NCBI RefSeq assembly: GCF_902686445.1
Contig: NW_025920105.1
Span: 1,886,999 to 1,950,998, forward strand
Reading direction: 5' to 3'
Length of the DNA: 64,000 nt
Origin: Sciurus carolinensis
Lineage: Eukaryota > Chordata > Mammalia > Rodentia > Sciuridae
The notes beneath the pieces were generated by a model that worked only from the letters and a program-made list of their open reading frames with translations, had not been told where the DNA came from and searched no databases. Within the stretch, counting starts at the first letter, position 1, and the number at the start of each line of letters is the position of its first letter. The translations under genes were made by a program, and so were the position numbers. This document shows, in pieces, positions 45,788 through 57,689 of the stretch.

Positions 45788-45859
45788 GGCAGTCCTTTTA
45801 GCCTCTTCATCTGCTTTGTAGTTCCCTGAAGATTTGAATGATTGGTCTGTCTCATGGGT

Positions 45860-46664
45860 TCAGCAATGTATAAGACCTATATTTGTTTGGAGGTGAAGAG
45901 CCTCAAGAAAGTTTAGGATATAGTTAGAGTTGGTGATGAGTTCCCTTTTGTAGTAAGAAGGTCCCTCTCTTTGCAAATAGTGACTTAGGAAAGGATAATG
46001 TAAAACCATATTTGCAGTCAATGTGGATTGTGAGGGATTCTTTCTTTGAGAGGGTGAATGCATGGGTAAAGATAATTAGTTCTGCCTGTTGATTGGTGTT
46101 GTTGTTAATTAGTGGTCCTGACTACAACCTTTTCCAGGGAGACAAAAACATATCCAGTCAGTATGATCCCCTTATGGATAAAGGAGCTCCCATCAGTGAA
46201 TCATATGAAAGTAGGGTTGTGTAAGGCACCCTTCTGAACATTGGAGGGACAGGGAATAACTCCTCCAGAATCTAAAGGCAGCTATGGGATATTGAAGTAT
46301 GTATGTTGGAAGGAAGGGGTAAGAGGGTGGAAGGATTTAAAGGAGGACATGTGTTAAAAGAAATGGTAGAGTCCTCAATGAGAGTAGTTTGTAGAGCTAA
46401 CACCAACCAGGGTTGTAGAGTTTGCATACCCTTATAAGTAAGAAGCTCAGAGAGATGAGGTGTAAGCACTTCAGTAGGACCTCCAAAGGATAGTTTCTTT
46501 GATTCCTGGATTAAGACAAATGCTGCTGTTAATACTCTAAGATATGGTGCCCAGTCACTTGCAGTGAGGTTTAGCCTTTCTGATAGGTATGCCACTGGGT
46601 CAAAGGTGGGACCAAACATGTGCCCTAAGATGCAGAATGAACCCACCACTTTTCTCAGAAACAA
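45860..46664 (-). pseudogene. RT connection and RNase H remnant (pol)
   Basis: The minus-strand frame 46,272-46,664 carries DPVAYLSERLNLTASDW and LSFGGPTEVLTPH, the connection domain of gammaretroviral pol. The frame 45,860-46,063 carries REGPSYYKRELI and FLEALHLQTNIGLIHC, the end of RNase H. Stops and a frameshift lie between them. Confidence 0.82.
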
Positions 46665-47634
46665 AACAATGGTCTGGTGATGTCATTAGGTGGAGGGCTG
46701 GGGCATGAAGAGGACTTTCCTTAGGATCTGGAAAGGGGCTTTCATCAGTTTGAGGAGTGGATTAGTGGGTGTGTCCTTTGAATCTTCACAACAGAGATGA
46801 CAGGATGGAAAATTTTGGCATCCAGTGTTGTAAATATCCTGCTAACCCTGAAAAGGAAAGAATTTCTTCCTTGGTCTATGGAGTGGGCATGTCCTGCAAC
46901 AATGCTTTCCTCCCTACAGTGATGGTCTTAAACCATCCAGGTGAGACACTAACTCCTAAGTAAATAACCTGATGCTGGAAAATGTTCACTTTTGCTGGAG
47001 AGACACTATACCCTCTCTCAGCCAGAAAATTTAGAATCTAACCATGTCTCCTTGGGAGATCTTGATAGAGGAACTGCATAGAAGAAGACAATCGACATAC
47101 TGTAAGAGGAAGGAGGCAACAAAAGTGAGAGAGATGAGATCATAAGACAGTGTTGGGCCAGAGAAGTGAGGGCTGCCTCAGAATTCCTGTGGGAGAACTG
47201 TCCAGGTTAACTGAAAAGAAACTTGAGTGAGAGTGTTAATCCAGGTGAAAACAAAGAGATTCTGAGTATCAGGGTGAAGTGGGACAGTAAAAAACATCCT
47301 TCAAATCTAGCACTGAAAAGTAAATGGTGGAAGAGGGGTGAGAGGAAAGAAAGGTGTAAGGACTGTGCATAATAGGATAAATGGGAACAACTGCTGAGTT
47401 ATGCAGTTGCAATGAAGCAGAGATGTTGTACCAAATAGTAAGATCCATTAGGCTTTCTAACAGGCATGGTTGGAGTGTTATAAGTTGAGTTGGTGGGGCA
47501 CAGGAAGCCTTCCTGCCTTAAATCATGGATGATTGTTTGAAGTCTTAAGAGACTTCATTGGGGATGGAGATATTGGACCTGGCCTGCGTAGAATGTTTGG
47601 TCCTTCAGGCAAGTACATAAAGGTGAGCATTTGA
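46665..47634 (-). pseudogene. Reverse transcriptase region, heavily broken
   Basis: It lies between protease and connection-domain remnants and so is the RT position. Only short recognisable pieces remain, with stops in all frames. About 1 kb fits the RT core after small losses. Confidence 0.6.
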
Positions 47635-48173
47635 CTATGGAGGGTATGTGGGTGTCCCAGACCTTGAGGTCAACAAGGGAGGGAGGAGGAGATATGAAGA
47701 TTCAGTTTGAGTTGTATATTCCTGCAGAGTCATAAGAAGAGGAATAGCAAAAGAGTCTAAGTGAAGGCACATGGTGGGAGAGAAGGAAATAGAAGCACCC
47801 AATTTGGTTAGGATGTTCCTTCCCAGGAGGGTAATGGGACACATAGGAATTATCAAAAATGATTGAGTGAAGCAGATTTATCCAATATGGCAAATTATTG
47901 GAGGGGGTTTTAGAGGTGGAATGGTTTTCCCTCTACCCCAACAGTAGAGGATATGGCAGGGGAAGTGCATCCCAAAAACTCATGCAGCACTGAGAAAGTG
48001 ACTCCAGTACCTATAAGGAAATGGAGCTGATTGCCTGCCACTGTGTCACTTGGGGCTCCTGAACAGTGATGGATGTCAGGGGTAGATGTCCAGGTCCTTT
48101 CAGTCATCCATGGCCAATCCCAGTTAAGCACTGGAGGGAGGGGTTGAGGGTGACCTGGCACATCACTGAGCAC
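47635..48173 (-). pseudogene. Aspartic protease remnant (pro), left series
   Basis: Minus-strand frames give LHFLIGTGVTFSVLHEFLG and then CPITLLGRNILTKLGASISF. These are the active-site loop and the C-terminal GR(D/N) loop of a retroviral protease, in order and about 0.25 kb apart. The active-site triplet reads GTG where aspartate-Thr-Gly is required, so the catalytic residue is lost. Confidence 0.82.
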
Positions 48174-49340
48174 CAGGGCAATTCACTACCCAATGTCCCG
48201 GTTGGTGGCATTTTGGACGAGGACCTGGGTGCTGCCAGGGTTTGGGGCAGGCTCATGCCCAGTGACCTTCTTTTCAACACTTGAAACATGGGCCTGGATG
48301 TCTTCTGGGTGCTATGGTGCCCCTAGCAGAGGATGGCTGGGCAGATCTGCCTGGCTGAAAAGGTTTGGCTAGCATTTGGTGTATTAATTTTTGTTTTTTT
48401 TCCTTCCCTTCCTTTATACACCCTGAATGCCACTACTAGAACCTCTGGTTGTGGGGTAAGGGACCCCCCCATACAACTACCTCAATATAGCCTTTATGTC
48501 TGGGTAGCTTTGGGAAAAATAATAAGTCATGAGTAGCTGCCATCCCTCTGGAGTTTCAGGATCTTGATTAGTGTATATAAGCATGGTCCCTGTGAGGCAA
48601 CTCAGAAAGACAGATGGGTTTTCAGTTTTCTCCTGTATTACTTCCTGAAGTTTATCATAATTAATGGGTTTAATGGCATCCTTTCAGAGGCCTGCACGAA
48701 CACAGGTTTAGAACTGGTCTCACTGCAGAAGTTTGGCCCCCATGTTATAGGCCCATTGGGGTTTCCTATGTGGTATTGCTTCAGCTCCAATGGGGTGGGC
48801 TGGGGTCGATTGATGAGCCTTATCTGTATAATCGTGTGCCTGTTCCCAGAATCTGCTGTGCTCCTAAGGGGTCAATTTGTTGGACATAATCATGTAAATA
48901 TTATGCCAGCTAAGGTCATAAGACTAAGATATTGAAATTCCTCAATGAAAGTCACAGAGTCAGAGGTGAAAGAGCATAGCCACTACTCTATCAGGGAAAG
49001 ATCAAAGAGTGAAAAAGGAACTTGGATTCTGATCACTCCTTCCACACCGGAAACCTCCTGTATGTGGGATAGAATGTTTAACTTGAACCGTGTGTTAGGA
49101 GGATGAGGTGGGATGGGCAGAGGGGCAGGAGCAGAAGCAGAGCAAAGCAAAGAGGATGGCAGAGCAGGGAACTTGAGGGGTTTCCTCTAAATGAGACTGG
49201 TATGATGATGGCTTGTTTCCTGGGTGGAACTCAGAGGAGTAGAGATCAAGAGAGGAAGGAGAAGCAGGAGCAAGTAAGGGTTTCATTGCCAAATGAAGGT
49301 GTTAACATTTATAGGATTAACAAAGATTAGGTTTAGTGCA
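48174..49340 (-). pseudogene. gag remnant (capsid to nucleocapsid), left series
   Basis: On the minus strand, text equivalent to the proline-rich pre-capsid region (49.1-49.3 kb), the start of capsid (VPFSLFDLSLIE, about 49.0 kb) and nucleocapsid-like sequence (about 48.2-48.35 kb) can be followed with many stops. Matrix and the 5' leader/LTR are not present: at about 49,350 the sequence switches to RT of another series. Confidence 0.6.
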
Positions 49341-49359
49341 CAAGAAAGAAGAAGAAAGA

Positions 49360-50744
49360 ATATAAGAAATCTCTTTCTATTTGCCTGCTCACTCACATAA
49401 GTTGTATAAATCCTGTAAAATACCAGAGTCCTGGGAGTCATATATTGACCATTTGGATTGATTATCTAAAGGGTACTGTGGCCAAATACTATTACACAAA
49501 TGAATAAGTTTTGATGACTTTAGGCAAAGACTTGGTTACATCAGTCCATGCTAAGGCAAGAGCAGTTGTCAGTGCCTTCCTTAAAGTTTCAAATGCTTTT
49601 TGTTCTCATTCTGTCCAAAGTAGAGAGATTTCTCCCCCCCCATGCTTGTATATAAGGGCTTTGCTATTTCTGAAAATCCTGGTATCCAAAGTCAGCAATA
49701 ACCTACAGCACCTATAAACTCTCTAACCTGTCTCTTGGTTTGAGGACATGGTATTTTGAGAATTGCCTCTATGTGCCCTATTGAGAATGTTCTTTTCCCT
49801 TCTTAGCTCATAGCCTAGATATGTGACTGTATGTGTACACAAGTGGGCTTTCTTTGTGGAGACTCAGTATTCCAGGGAAGCTAATTCTTTTAATAAGTTC
49901 TCACTAGCCATTTTACAATCAGGTATATCTTTAGCAGCTAACAGGAAGTCATCCACATACTGTAGGAGAGAAACCTCTGGATGTTGCTGCCAGAAGTGTA
50001 ACAGATCTTGACATAAGGTCTCATCAAAGAGTGTTGGGGAGTTCTTAAAAACCTGTGGTAACCAAGTCAATGTCAATTGTACAAAAGAGCCTACCTCTGG
50101 ATCAGCCCACTCAAAAGCAAAGAGAGGCTGGCTTAATAGCAAGAGCAATACTGAAGAAAGCATCCTTCAGGTTAGTCCAGTATAGACATTTTGGGATGGG
50201 GCAGCAGCCTTAAGAGATTGTATGGTTTAGGCACCACTGGATGAATTGTTTCCACTCACTTGTTGACTTCTCTAAAGTCCTGTACTGGTTGAAAATTCCT
50301 GGTGTCCAGTTTTGGAAGGTTGCAGGGAGGAGTATTACAGGCTGACTGACAAGTTATAAGGATATTGCTTTCCTTAGTCTCTGAAAGTGAATGGCAATTA
50401 CCTTTATGGCTTCCAGACTGGTAGGGTATTTTTTCACTCTTTCTAGAGTTGCTGCATTAGGTAATTGAACAACAATTGGTGGTCAGTGAGACTAGGCCTG
50501 GTGGGTTGTTTTCTTCCCAGATCTCTGGAATGCTTTGTTGGAGCTCAGAGAGATATGTGGTAGATAGGGTGGGTGTTTTTTCTGACATTAAAAGGTATTC
50601 CTCACTGAGGGGAGAAGTTAACATAATAGCAGTTGGAGTTCCATCACGAGTCAGCTTGGCAAAGTTTCCTTGAAAAGAGATGGTAGACTGTAATTTTTGT
50701 AAAAGTTCTCTTCTTAAAAAGGGATAAGGATAATTATGCATCAC
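49360..50744 (-). pseudogene. Reverse transcriptase remnant (pol), right series, 3'-truncated
   Basis: The minus-strand frame 49,864-50,163 contains [26 protein letters not shown] and the catalytic box [12 protein letters not shown], so the active-site YVDD is still readable. The frame 50,457-50,744 holds the protease-RT junction (FLRRELLQKLQSTISF). The series ends in the thumb/connection at about 49.36 kb and is followed by gag, not RNase H. Confidence 0.88.
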
Positions 50745-50849
50745 AAGAAAGGAATAAGTAATTGTTCTTTTTTCTATATTGGTGATGTGGACTGTAGTTC
50801 AAGGGTAAGATTTGGATTTGTTTGTTGGCCACTGTAAGGGGATCCTTTT

Positions 50850-51044
50850 TTAGATAAAGATTCTTCTCTCAGTCAAGACCAAGAAAGAAGGTCCAGTATC
50901 TACCAAGAAGTTGACTGGTTTGACCCCTATCTCTGGTGTGACCCTGGACTCCTGGGGGCTCATCTGAATGGATCCCCTAATCCAGCAGTCCTCAGGTCCC
51001 TCCATCTGGAGGACTATACCTGACTTTTGTCTTGATTTGGACAT
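50850..51044 (-). pseudogene. Aspartic protease remnant (pro), right series
   Basis: A 64-codon minus-strand frame contains VKPVNFLVDTGPSFLVLTE. The DTG active-site triplet is kept, followed by altered residues. It lies directly after nucleocapsid-like text, in correct viral order. Confidence 0.82.
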
Positions 51045-51830
51045 TCATTTTTCCAAAGTGCTTTTTCCTTATAGTAAGCACAGTGGTCTCTTCATAGAGA
51101 GGTTTTGTTATTTGCCCATAATTGGGATAGGACTCTGGTGTGGAGGGTCCTTTTGAGTTTGAAACTTGGAGTCCTGCCATAGTTGTTACCATAATTTTTG
51201 TCATGTGTTTTGCTTGTCTGTCCTTGGGTGGGTTCTGTTTGTTGTGATTCTTCTGGACTATCTTCACCAACTCTGACAGCATCTTTGTCTCAAATTCTTC
51301 CTGTCTTTGTAATTTCTTTCTAATATCTGGTGCTGGGTGGGTAAAAAAATCAATGTTTAATGCTGATCTGTTTTCTGGAACTTTTGTATCAACTACAATG
51401 TACAAGCAATAAGTCTTGGAGGCACTCTAAGAATGAGGTGCAACTGGGGATTCATTTTGTTGCTGTGTAGTTTCGCTTACCTTAGACAAATTAATAGGTT
51501 TCCATGCTGTTGCTTTTACCCCACTGAGAAGAGTCTGGCAATAATGATGTGAAGTCTCCATACCTCTGTCTGCATTAGTATCCCAGGTGGGTCAAGAGGA
51601 CAGGGAAATAGTTTCAAATTGCACAGGCTCATTGGAGGGTTGGTCATTTGACACCAACATAGTTTTGAGTGCCTCCCTCTGAGTATGCTTCTGTTCCTCT
51701 GAGGTGAAGAGAGTTTGAAATAGCTGTTGGCAATCATCCCAGATAGGCTGATGAGTGTAAAATACAGACTCTAGGAGACATTTTGATCCCTGGGGCTTTT
51801 CAGAAAAGCAAGGTTTTTTTTTCTTCAATT
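50992..51830 (-). pseudogene. gag remnant (capsid end to nucleocapsid), right series
   Basis: The minus-strand frame 51,592-51,828 carries THQPIWDDCQQLFQTLFTSE, a capsid C-terminal signature of class I viruses. The frame 50,992-51,405 carries HPAPDIRKKLQRQEEF, the capsid-nucleocapsid boundary helix, then a basic segment. A stop separates the two frames. No complete CCHC zinc knuckle is visible. Confidence 0.85.
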
Positions 51831-52938
51831 ATAAAGATCACTAATAGAAAAGGGAACATAAACCATAAAAGGTTGTTGGTCCATGCCAGGCTTCATAGGG
51901 GCTTGCCTGAGGGGCAGTGGAGAAACTGGTGAAACAGAGGAGGTAAGAAAAGGGGTGGTCAAGGGAAGGGTGATTGGGATAATAGTGATAACTACTTCAA
52001 GTGTGGGGTGAATTAATAGGGGTAGAAGGAGCAGTAAGAGGTGGGGTAGAGGAAGAAGGGACAGGTGGAAAGAAAGGAGGAAAGGTGAATGTTGCAGGAG
52101 GTGATGATGAGAGACAGTGATAGGGTAAGAAAATATCAGACTCCACTGGTACCTCTAGAAATATTTGGGTTCCTGGCTACCTGAGAGAGATTTTGTCAGC
52201 ACAACAGCACTTGACTCCTTGTGCTTTTTCTTGGAGTCCTGAAACTGGATTTGAGAAATTGGGTGTTATCAGAGAGAATATTAATACAAATTTGAATATA
52301 AGGCACTTGATCAGGATATCCAGGCTGCCCAAAAACAATGTGTTGAATTTTATAGGTGAGAGTGAAGTCGGTAGTCTGCTGAAGGGGTCATTTGACCTCA
52401 AAAGTTGGCCAATAGCTCTCACAGAATATATGTAGAGAAAAGACATGAAAACAGGTTTCTTAGTTACTGGTTCTTTTCTGGAATTCCTGGAAATTAGTTA
52501 ACATGCATTGAAGGGGAGTACACACAGAACATGAGGGAGACTTACACTCAATGGAAACAAAAAAGAGAAAAAGATGAACAAACACAGAACAGTTAAGATG
52601 CCAAAGACTAAGACAAGTGGCCACTCCTGATTCCTGACCTGAGGGCCTGGGCAATATTTTACAACTATGTTAGACCATGGAAGTAACACTGTGTCATCTT
52701 TTTCATGTTCCCAGATATGTATCGACCAGAAACACACTTACCCCTCCTCTGGGGGCAAAGAAAATGGTAACTCTCAGAGAATTTAGTTCAGTCTTGGGGT
52801 GGGGCTCCACAGATCATGCAGCCTTGGGATGAGAAACTTTTCTTAGAGGCCTTCCCCTAGTGGAAATGCTATGGTCTCTCCTCTTCAGAAGAGTTTCCAG
52901 GTCAGTGCTGAATGGTGGTTATTCGCCAGGCAGTGAGG
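51831..52938 (-). pseudogene. 5' leader and matrix region, right series
   Basis: This 1.1 kb between the primer site and capsid text should hold the leader and matrix. A purine-rich (plus strand) segment at 51,950-52,130 corresponds to a proline-rich domain on the sense strand. I could not find a clear matrix start. Small frames at 52,177-52,446 and 52,460-52,737 show no domain. Confidence 0.5.
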
Positions 52939-52956
52939 ATCTTGCTGTGCCCTCCA
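52939..52956 (-). promoter_or_regulatory. Primer-binding site, decayed, tRNA-Thr-like
   Basis: The sense strand reads TGGAGGGCACAGCAAGAT, 2 nt after the LTR. By hand it complements the 3' end of a tRNA-Thr(UGU) at about 15 of 18 positions and tRNA-Gln at about 13, so Thr is preferred. One mismatch fits CpG decay. Confidence 0.6.
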
Positions 52957-52958
52957 AA

Positions 52959-53459
52959 TATTATGGGGCACAACTTAAGAGCACACCCATTACCACTGAG
53001 AAGTCCAAATTCAAGACTCTTTATTAAGCCAGCCAGCTGACTATCTCACATAATGCCCCAAAAATGGCTATTGGGAGAACAGCATGGACTGTAGGTTTGC
53101 ACGGGCTCTTATACCATAAATCACATCAACAGTAAGTCTGTTGCTATAATTCAAAATTTCAAAGTAACATCATAAAATCCTCAGCAGATGGGGGAAGTGG
53201 ATCAAAATAACACTTACCTAGGTACAAACTAAAAAAAATTGTTACTAACATCCACACAATCATCATTGACATCACCATTTTCATATGGCATTGTTTTGGA
53301 AAATTAATTAGGACACACAAAAGGACAATTTTTATCATATAAGAATTGTCATTTTGTATTGCTAATCATGTCATCTAAGTAACTGATGATGGTTGCATAG
53401 GTGGTGTGTTTCCATGGGAGAAGCTAATTTCCTACATAACATGGAGTTGCAGAGCAAAA
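52959..53459 (-). repeat. 5' LTR of the right ERV series, truncated
   Basis: Same family as the solo LTR at 6409-7016: on the sense strand both contain CTCCCAATAGCCATTTTT, GGCTTAATAAAGA and a TTAAGTTG(T/C)GCCCCAT-type end. The end next to the primer site is nearly complete (TG/CA decayed to TA-type). The first 55 or so bases of the LTR are missing at 53,459, where another LTR begins. Confidence 0.85.
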
Positions 53460-53946
53460 TGTTCCGGGGTCCAGCCCTAGCAGGAGTCCATGGGTTCCAC
53501 ACTGGTAAACGGGGCGCAGGGAGACAGCGTCGGCGATGGATGGAGAATGAAAGACACAGACTCTAGTTCTGGTGCAATCAATCCCACTTTATTCTGGGGA
53601 AGGCTGGGTTTATATACATTTTTCTTCAGGCTATAATGGCAGTCTTGTGGTTAATATTAAAGAAGTTTCCAAAGCATAGGCAGAAAAAAACAACCTTACA
53701 GATTATCCTTACCTAATCACAATTGTTTTAAGAATATCTAACTATGTTGATGAGCTAATACAATGTTTATTTCCTTAATATCTAAACTCTATGTGACCTA
53801 AGACTATTCTTATTATTCTCGTGGTTAAAGTGATAGACAAGTAATCTCATGTGACCATTTCTATTAGGTCCCTCTGGTTAATATCTAAATTGCTGAGTTA
53901 AGGGTTACAGGAGGGCAGCGGTCCCAAAGGTTATTGTGTGCCAACA
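53460..53946 (-). repeat. Solo LTR of another family (class II/ERVK-like), antisense
   Basis: The plus strand starts TGTTCCGGGGTCCAGCCC and ends GTGTGCCAACA. The sense strand thus begins TGTTGGC and ends CCGGAACA, with an AGAATAAAGTGGG polyadenylation signal about 120 bp before the end. Assignment to class II rests on the general look of the ends and is uncertain. Flanks (GCAAAA versus TTTATT) do not match, so no target duplication is visible. Confidence 0.65.
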
Positions 53947-55871
53947 TTTATTATAGGGGTGACATATTCTTTGTAGGAAGGAAGGAATGTTTTGGAACCT
54001 TATTCTCTTACCTCACTACCACACATAAACAAAACACTGTTAAAATTTAACCAGCCTGTTGGAGACAAAGGCAGATCTACAACTATTTTCTCCAGAGGCT
54101 TTCAGGGACTCATTGCATGGTTGCAAAATTATTTTTAATTTTGTTAGTAGTAAAGACCCATTGTTTTTCAGATTGTAGGTAATATTTTCTGGAATTTTTG
54201 ATGTATTCCCTTCATCCCCTTAAGCAATCCATTCAGACTGAAATGAGTAACATATTATCAGAGAAAACACCATGCTTCGGAGCAAAACATCCGGCAATTC
54301 CTTTTAGGATGAGCCTTTGCAATCATCCTCCAGAGGCTCTTTGTCAAGCACTGGATGGAATTCCAGATGCCCCCGCAAAAATGGAGTCTGTTTAGTCATT
54401 GCCCATGTAGCCTGGCCTATAATATTTCTTTGGAGCCAAATCTGACAGCCTGTCAAATTCTGTTTTTGTGTTTGCAGAAAATCTTCTCAAGAATCATTGC
54501 ACTGGGATTAAGTCTAGAAAGATACTTACATGAAGTGTCCATCATTCACTTTCATATAAAATCCTGCCACTCTGGTTTTGAAACATCTCAAAAAAATTTA
54601 TAACTTGGTTATCAGTGCTCCAGTGAAGTGAATAAATGATGGGACAGCTAAGATATTCACAGTCAAAATGGCTGGCATCCAGCCAATTGGAATTGAAGGG
54701 TGAGGAGATTCAAGGCTCAGGTGGGAAAGTGCAATCTTTTTCTCTCTGCAGGGGTGTTTCTGGACCTTAGGCAACATGGGTTCAAATAAATGCCTACTGT
54801 GATATCCTGAGTGTTCTGCAGATATTGCATGATATCTCAGATAAGCATGACAGCATGATGATGTCAGGGTTCCCATGATGACCAAGATGCTTCTGGTCCT
54901 GGCTACATTAAACATTCAAATCAAGTGCCAGGTCAGTTGTGATGGTAAGAGGAAAGAGGAAGGGAGCAAGTACCTGGAGCCTATTGTTGGCAAGGAATGA
55001 TATCCAAACTTCTTACCACAGTAGAGTAGCCAGTGTGTTTGAGGCACAGCCCCATGGTCCTATGGGCAATCCTGCTCCCCCACAGGCATTTGGGTAATCC
55101 AGTTCCCTCCAGAGCAAGGGACCCCACTGCAGCCTGACAGTATGCACTCTCCTGCAGGCCTGTTAGTTGGCAATATCCACGTTTGGCCACACCAGGCATC
55201 ATGGCCACATGGCTACCCATGTCCTCTTACAAACAAGTGGACCCCACCAGGTCTACTGGACCAGAGAGGGATCAACAGATTCAGGAGGGTGCAAGGACCA
55301 ATGAGTAAAGGCTTTCCTTACTCCTTTACCTACACACAAGCACTTAAACAAGTAGGAATTTGGAAGTGCAGTATTGAATGATGGGTCTAGAAATAAAGAG
55401 TGTATTACAACAATAGAGATGTAAAGAAAAACATCTCTGTTATAGTACAAAAATTAAAACCCATGATGGACCAGTCCTGAATTTCAAAAGCAGACAATTT
55501 TAAAAATAAAAGAAATGTGAATTGAGATACCTACCAGAAAAAAAATAAAAACAATCTAAAGCCTATCCAAAATATGAAATTCTATTTTATTGTAATTTTC
55601 TTATATACAACACAAATATGCCACATTCCCAATGTCTCTGATTTTAATCTTTAAATGTGAGTTCTTTGTAAAGTTGTTCCTGTATCATTCTTTAGCCTAC
55701 AAAACACAACCAAAAAAGAAAATTTATAGAACCATGGAAAATATAAAAACACCATAACCTTCACCCAAACTACAAATAATGGCTTCCAAACATCCATCAA
55801 ATCAACATTAGTCTATAAAAATGCTTCATTCAAATTTAGGATGAACTTCAATGATACAGGGAAAAAAGGTT
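53947..55871. other. Unrecognised AT-rich stretch
   Basis: No domain-bearing frame. Part of it (54,466-54,685) is one copy of a diverged duplication whose other copy is at 57,690-57,885. The stretch 54,750-55,380 is less AT-rich with several splice-like CAG motifs. I do not recognise a gene. Confidence 0.55.
54466..54685 (+). repeat. Diverged dispersed repeat, copy 1
   Basis: It shares order and wording with 57,690-57,885: TGTTTGCAGAAAATCTTC versus TGTTTCCAGCAAAACTTC, ATCATTGCACTG in both, ATCCTGCCACTCTGGTTT versus ATCCTGCTACCCTGGTTT, and GACAGCTA(A/G)GATATTCAC. The similarity of roughly 75-80% over 200 bp suggests an old local duplication or an uncatalogued interspersed repeat. Confidence 0.7.
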
Positions 55872-56215
55872 TTTTTTAAATTTTTTATATTAAACAAATG
55901 GGATACATCTTTTTTCTCTGTTTGTACATGAACTAGAGGCATACCATTTGTATAATCATACATTTACATAGTGCAGTGGCATCAATGTTCATAGCTGCTC
56001 AATTAATAATAGCCAGATTGTGGAACCAACCTAGATGCTCTTCAATTGATGAATGGATAAAGAAACTGTGGTATATATATACAATGGAATACAACTCAGT
56101 CATAAAGAATAATAAAATTATGGCATTTGCAGGCAAATGGATGAAATTGGAGAATATCATGCTAAGTGAGTTAAGCCAATCTCAAAAACCAAAGGACATT
56201 TGGGAAAAAAGTTTT
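55872..56215. mobile_element. L1 3' end with internal inversion
   Basis: The left part (55,872-55,975) is the L1 3' terminus in antisense (AACAAATGGGATACATCTTT ... TTGTATAATCATACATTTAC). From 55,976 the text is sense ORF2 C-terminus (GATGAATGGATAAAGAAACT ... AAATTATGGCATTTGCAGGC). The joined opposite orientations are the structure produced by twin priming during L1 insertion. The 80-codon plus-strand frame is ORF2 debris. Confidence 0.85.
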
Positions 56216-57489
56216 TAATACCACTGTGTCTCCTGAGTGACATCAGTAGGAACTAAGATATGTATTCAGCATTAATTCACTCAGCTCCTTAAATAAATAA
56301 TATCTTCCCAATGCACAGCACAACATAGTTAGAATATTCAAGGCAAAAACCTCTCTATATTGTCATCACATCCAGGTTTCCCAGCTGACATTTAGATTAA
56401 CATGGTACCAGTCAAGGTGTATGAGTTCAATTCATTTGCACAGAGCCTGGGAGTGTGCCCCAGAAGTATATTACTTCCCAAACTCTACTTCAGTTGATAT
56501 TTAGAATTTTGTACCATTAAATATATTTGAGCACCTCTCTTCTTCCAGAAATTGCTCATTAAATTACCACTTCAGCATTGTTGTATCATATAACATAAGA
56601 TTTCTTTATTTTTGTCTCATCTCTAGGATGCCATCTCTAAAAAATTCCAGGTCATGGGGGGAACACTGCTGATTCATACCACAGTGTCATGTTAAAAAAC
56701 TCTCATTGCAATGAACTTCCAATTAAAAGTGCAATGTTTCCAACTGTGTTGTATTCACTTGATTTAACAGAGGAGGAAATGTTGATGGATTGAATGGTTG
56801 GCATTATCTTAAGAGAATGAGTATGGTAGGTGACTGGATCCTTTTCCAGTCTGACTCTGTGAAATATTTGGCTGGAAAACCTTCCCAAAGCAAAATCAAA
56901 CAGATTCTAAGGAATTTTTAATTTTATTTTAAAAAATAATTCTGCCAGAATTTTTAGTTGCATGAAAAAACAAGTAAGTATTAAAGAGTGGGGGTCATGA
57001 GAAAATAATTTACCCATATCTATTTAAGGTGGAAAATGGTTGTAGTCGAAAACTGATCAGACATTTTTTTGGTGGTCCATGGTGGCTTAATGTAAGAACA
57101 GAGGCAGTCATATGTGGGAAAAATTTTGTTCTTAGGTCGTTATTATATAAAAAGATTTTGGGTATATTCAAACATGTACCCCAAGCCTTTCTAACCACAA
57201 TCAATTTCTATTTGTACCACACTGCCTGCTCCTGGAACTTTTCTTTCAAATTTTCTAACCAGCTGATATCCAGACAAAACAAATGGCCCAGTGGAGGTTC
57301 TTGATCTTCCCAATTATCTCAGGTATGAGAGGGCCTGAATAAAGAAGTCATCCAGGACAAAGTCAGTTTTCTACCTATGGAAGGCCTGTGCATCTTAGCT
57401 AGATTTTGTCTGTAAATTTAAATATGCAAAAGGAAGAAGGGATGGCTCACTGGATCAGTCAGCCCAGGTACAATTTGTGCTCATGGAAT
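56216..57489. other. Unrecognised AT-rich stretch
   Basis: No frame above 91 codons and no recognised repeat. The 57,029-57,304 frame has no domain I recognise. Confidence 0.55.
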
Positions 57490-57494
57490 TAAAA

Positions 57495-57632
57495 AAATAA
57501 ATCAACAGAATGAATCAAACAACATTACCCTATGTAAATTTATGACTACACAAATGGTATGCCTTTACTCCATGTACAAACAGAGAAACAACTTGTATCC
57601 CATTTGTTTACAATAAAACATAAATAAATAAA
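57495..57632 (+). mobile_element. L1 3' end fragment, sense
   Basis: ACATTACCCTATGTAAATTT ATGACTACACAAATGG ... CCCATTTGTTTACAATAAAA is followed by an A-rich AAATAAATAAAAA tail. It matches the sense L1 terminus at 33,380-33,490 and is strongly 5'-truncated. Confidence 0.85.
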
Positions 57633-57689
57633 AACCACATGATGTTTTCAAAAAAACCTAAATCAACACCACATTTTCATACTTTCTGT

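Noticed and set aside
49864..50163. Functional reverse transcriptase
   Set aside because: The YVDD box is present, but the frame covers about 100 codons with stops on both sides and no RNase H follows in the same series.
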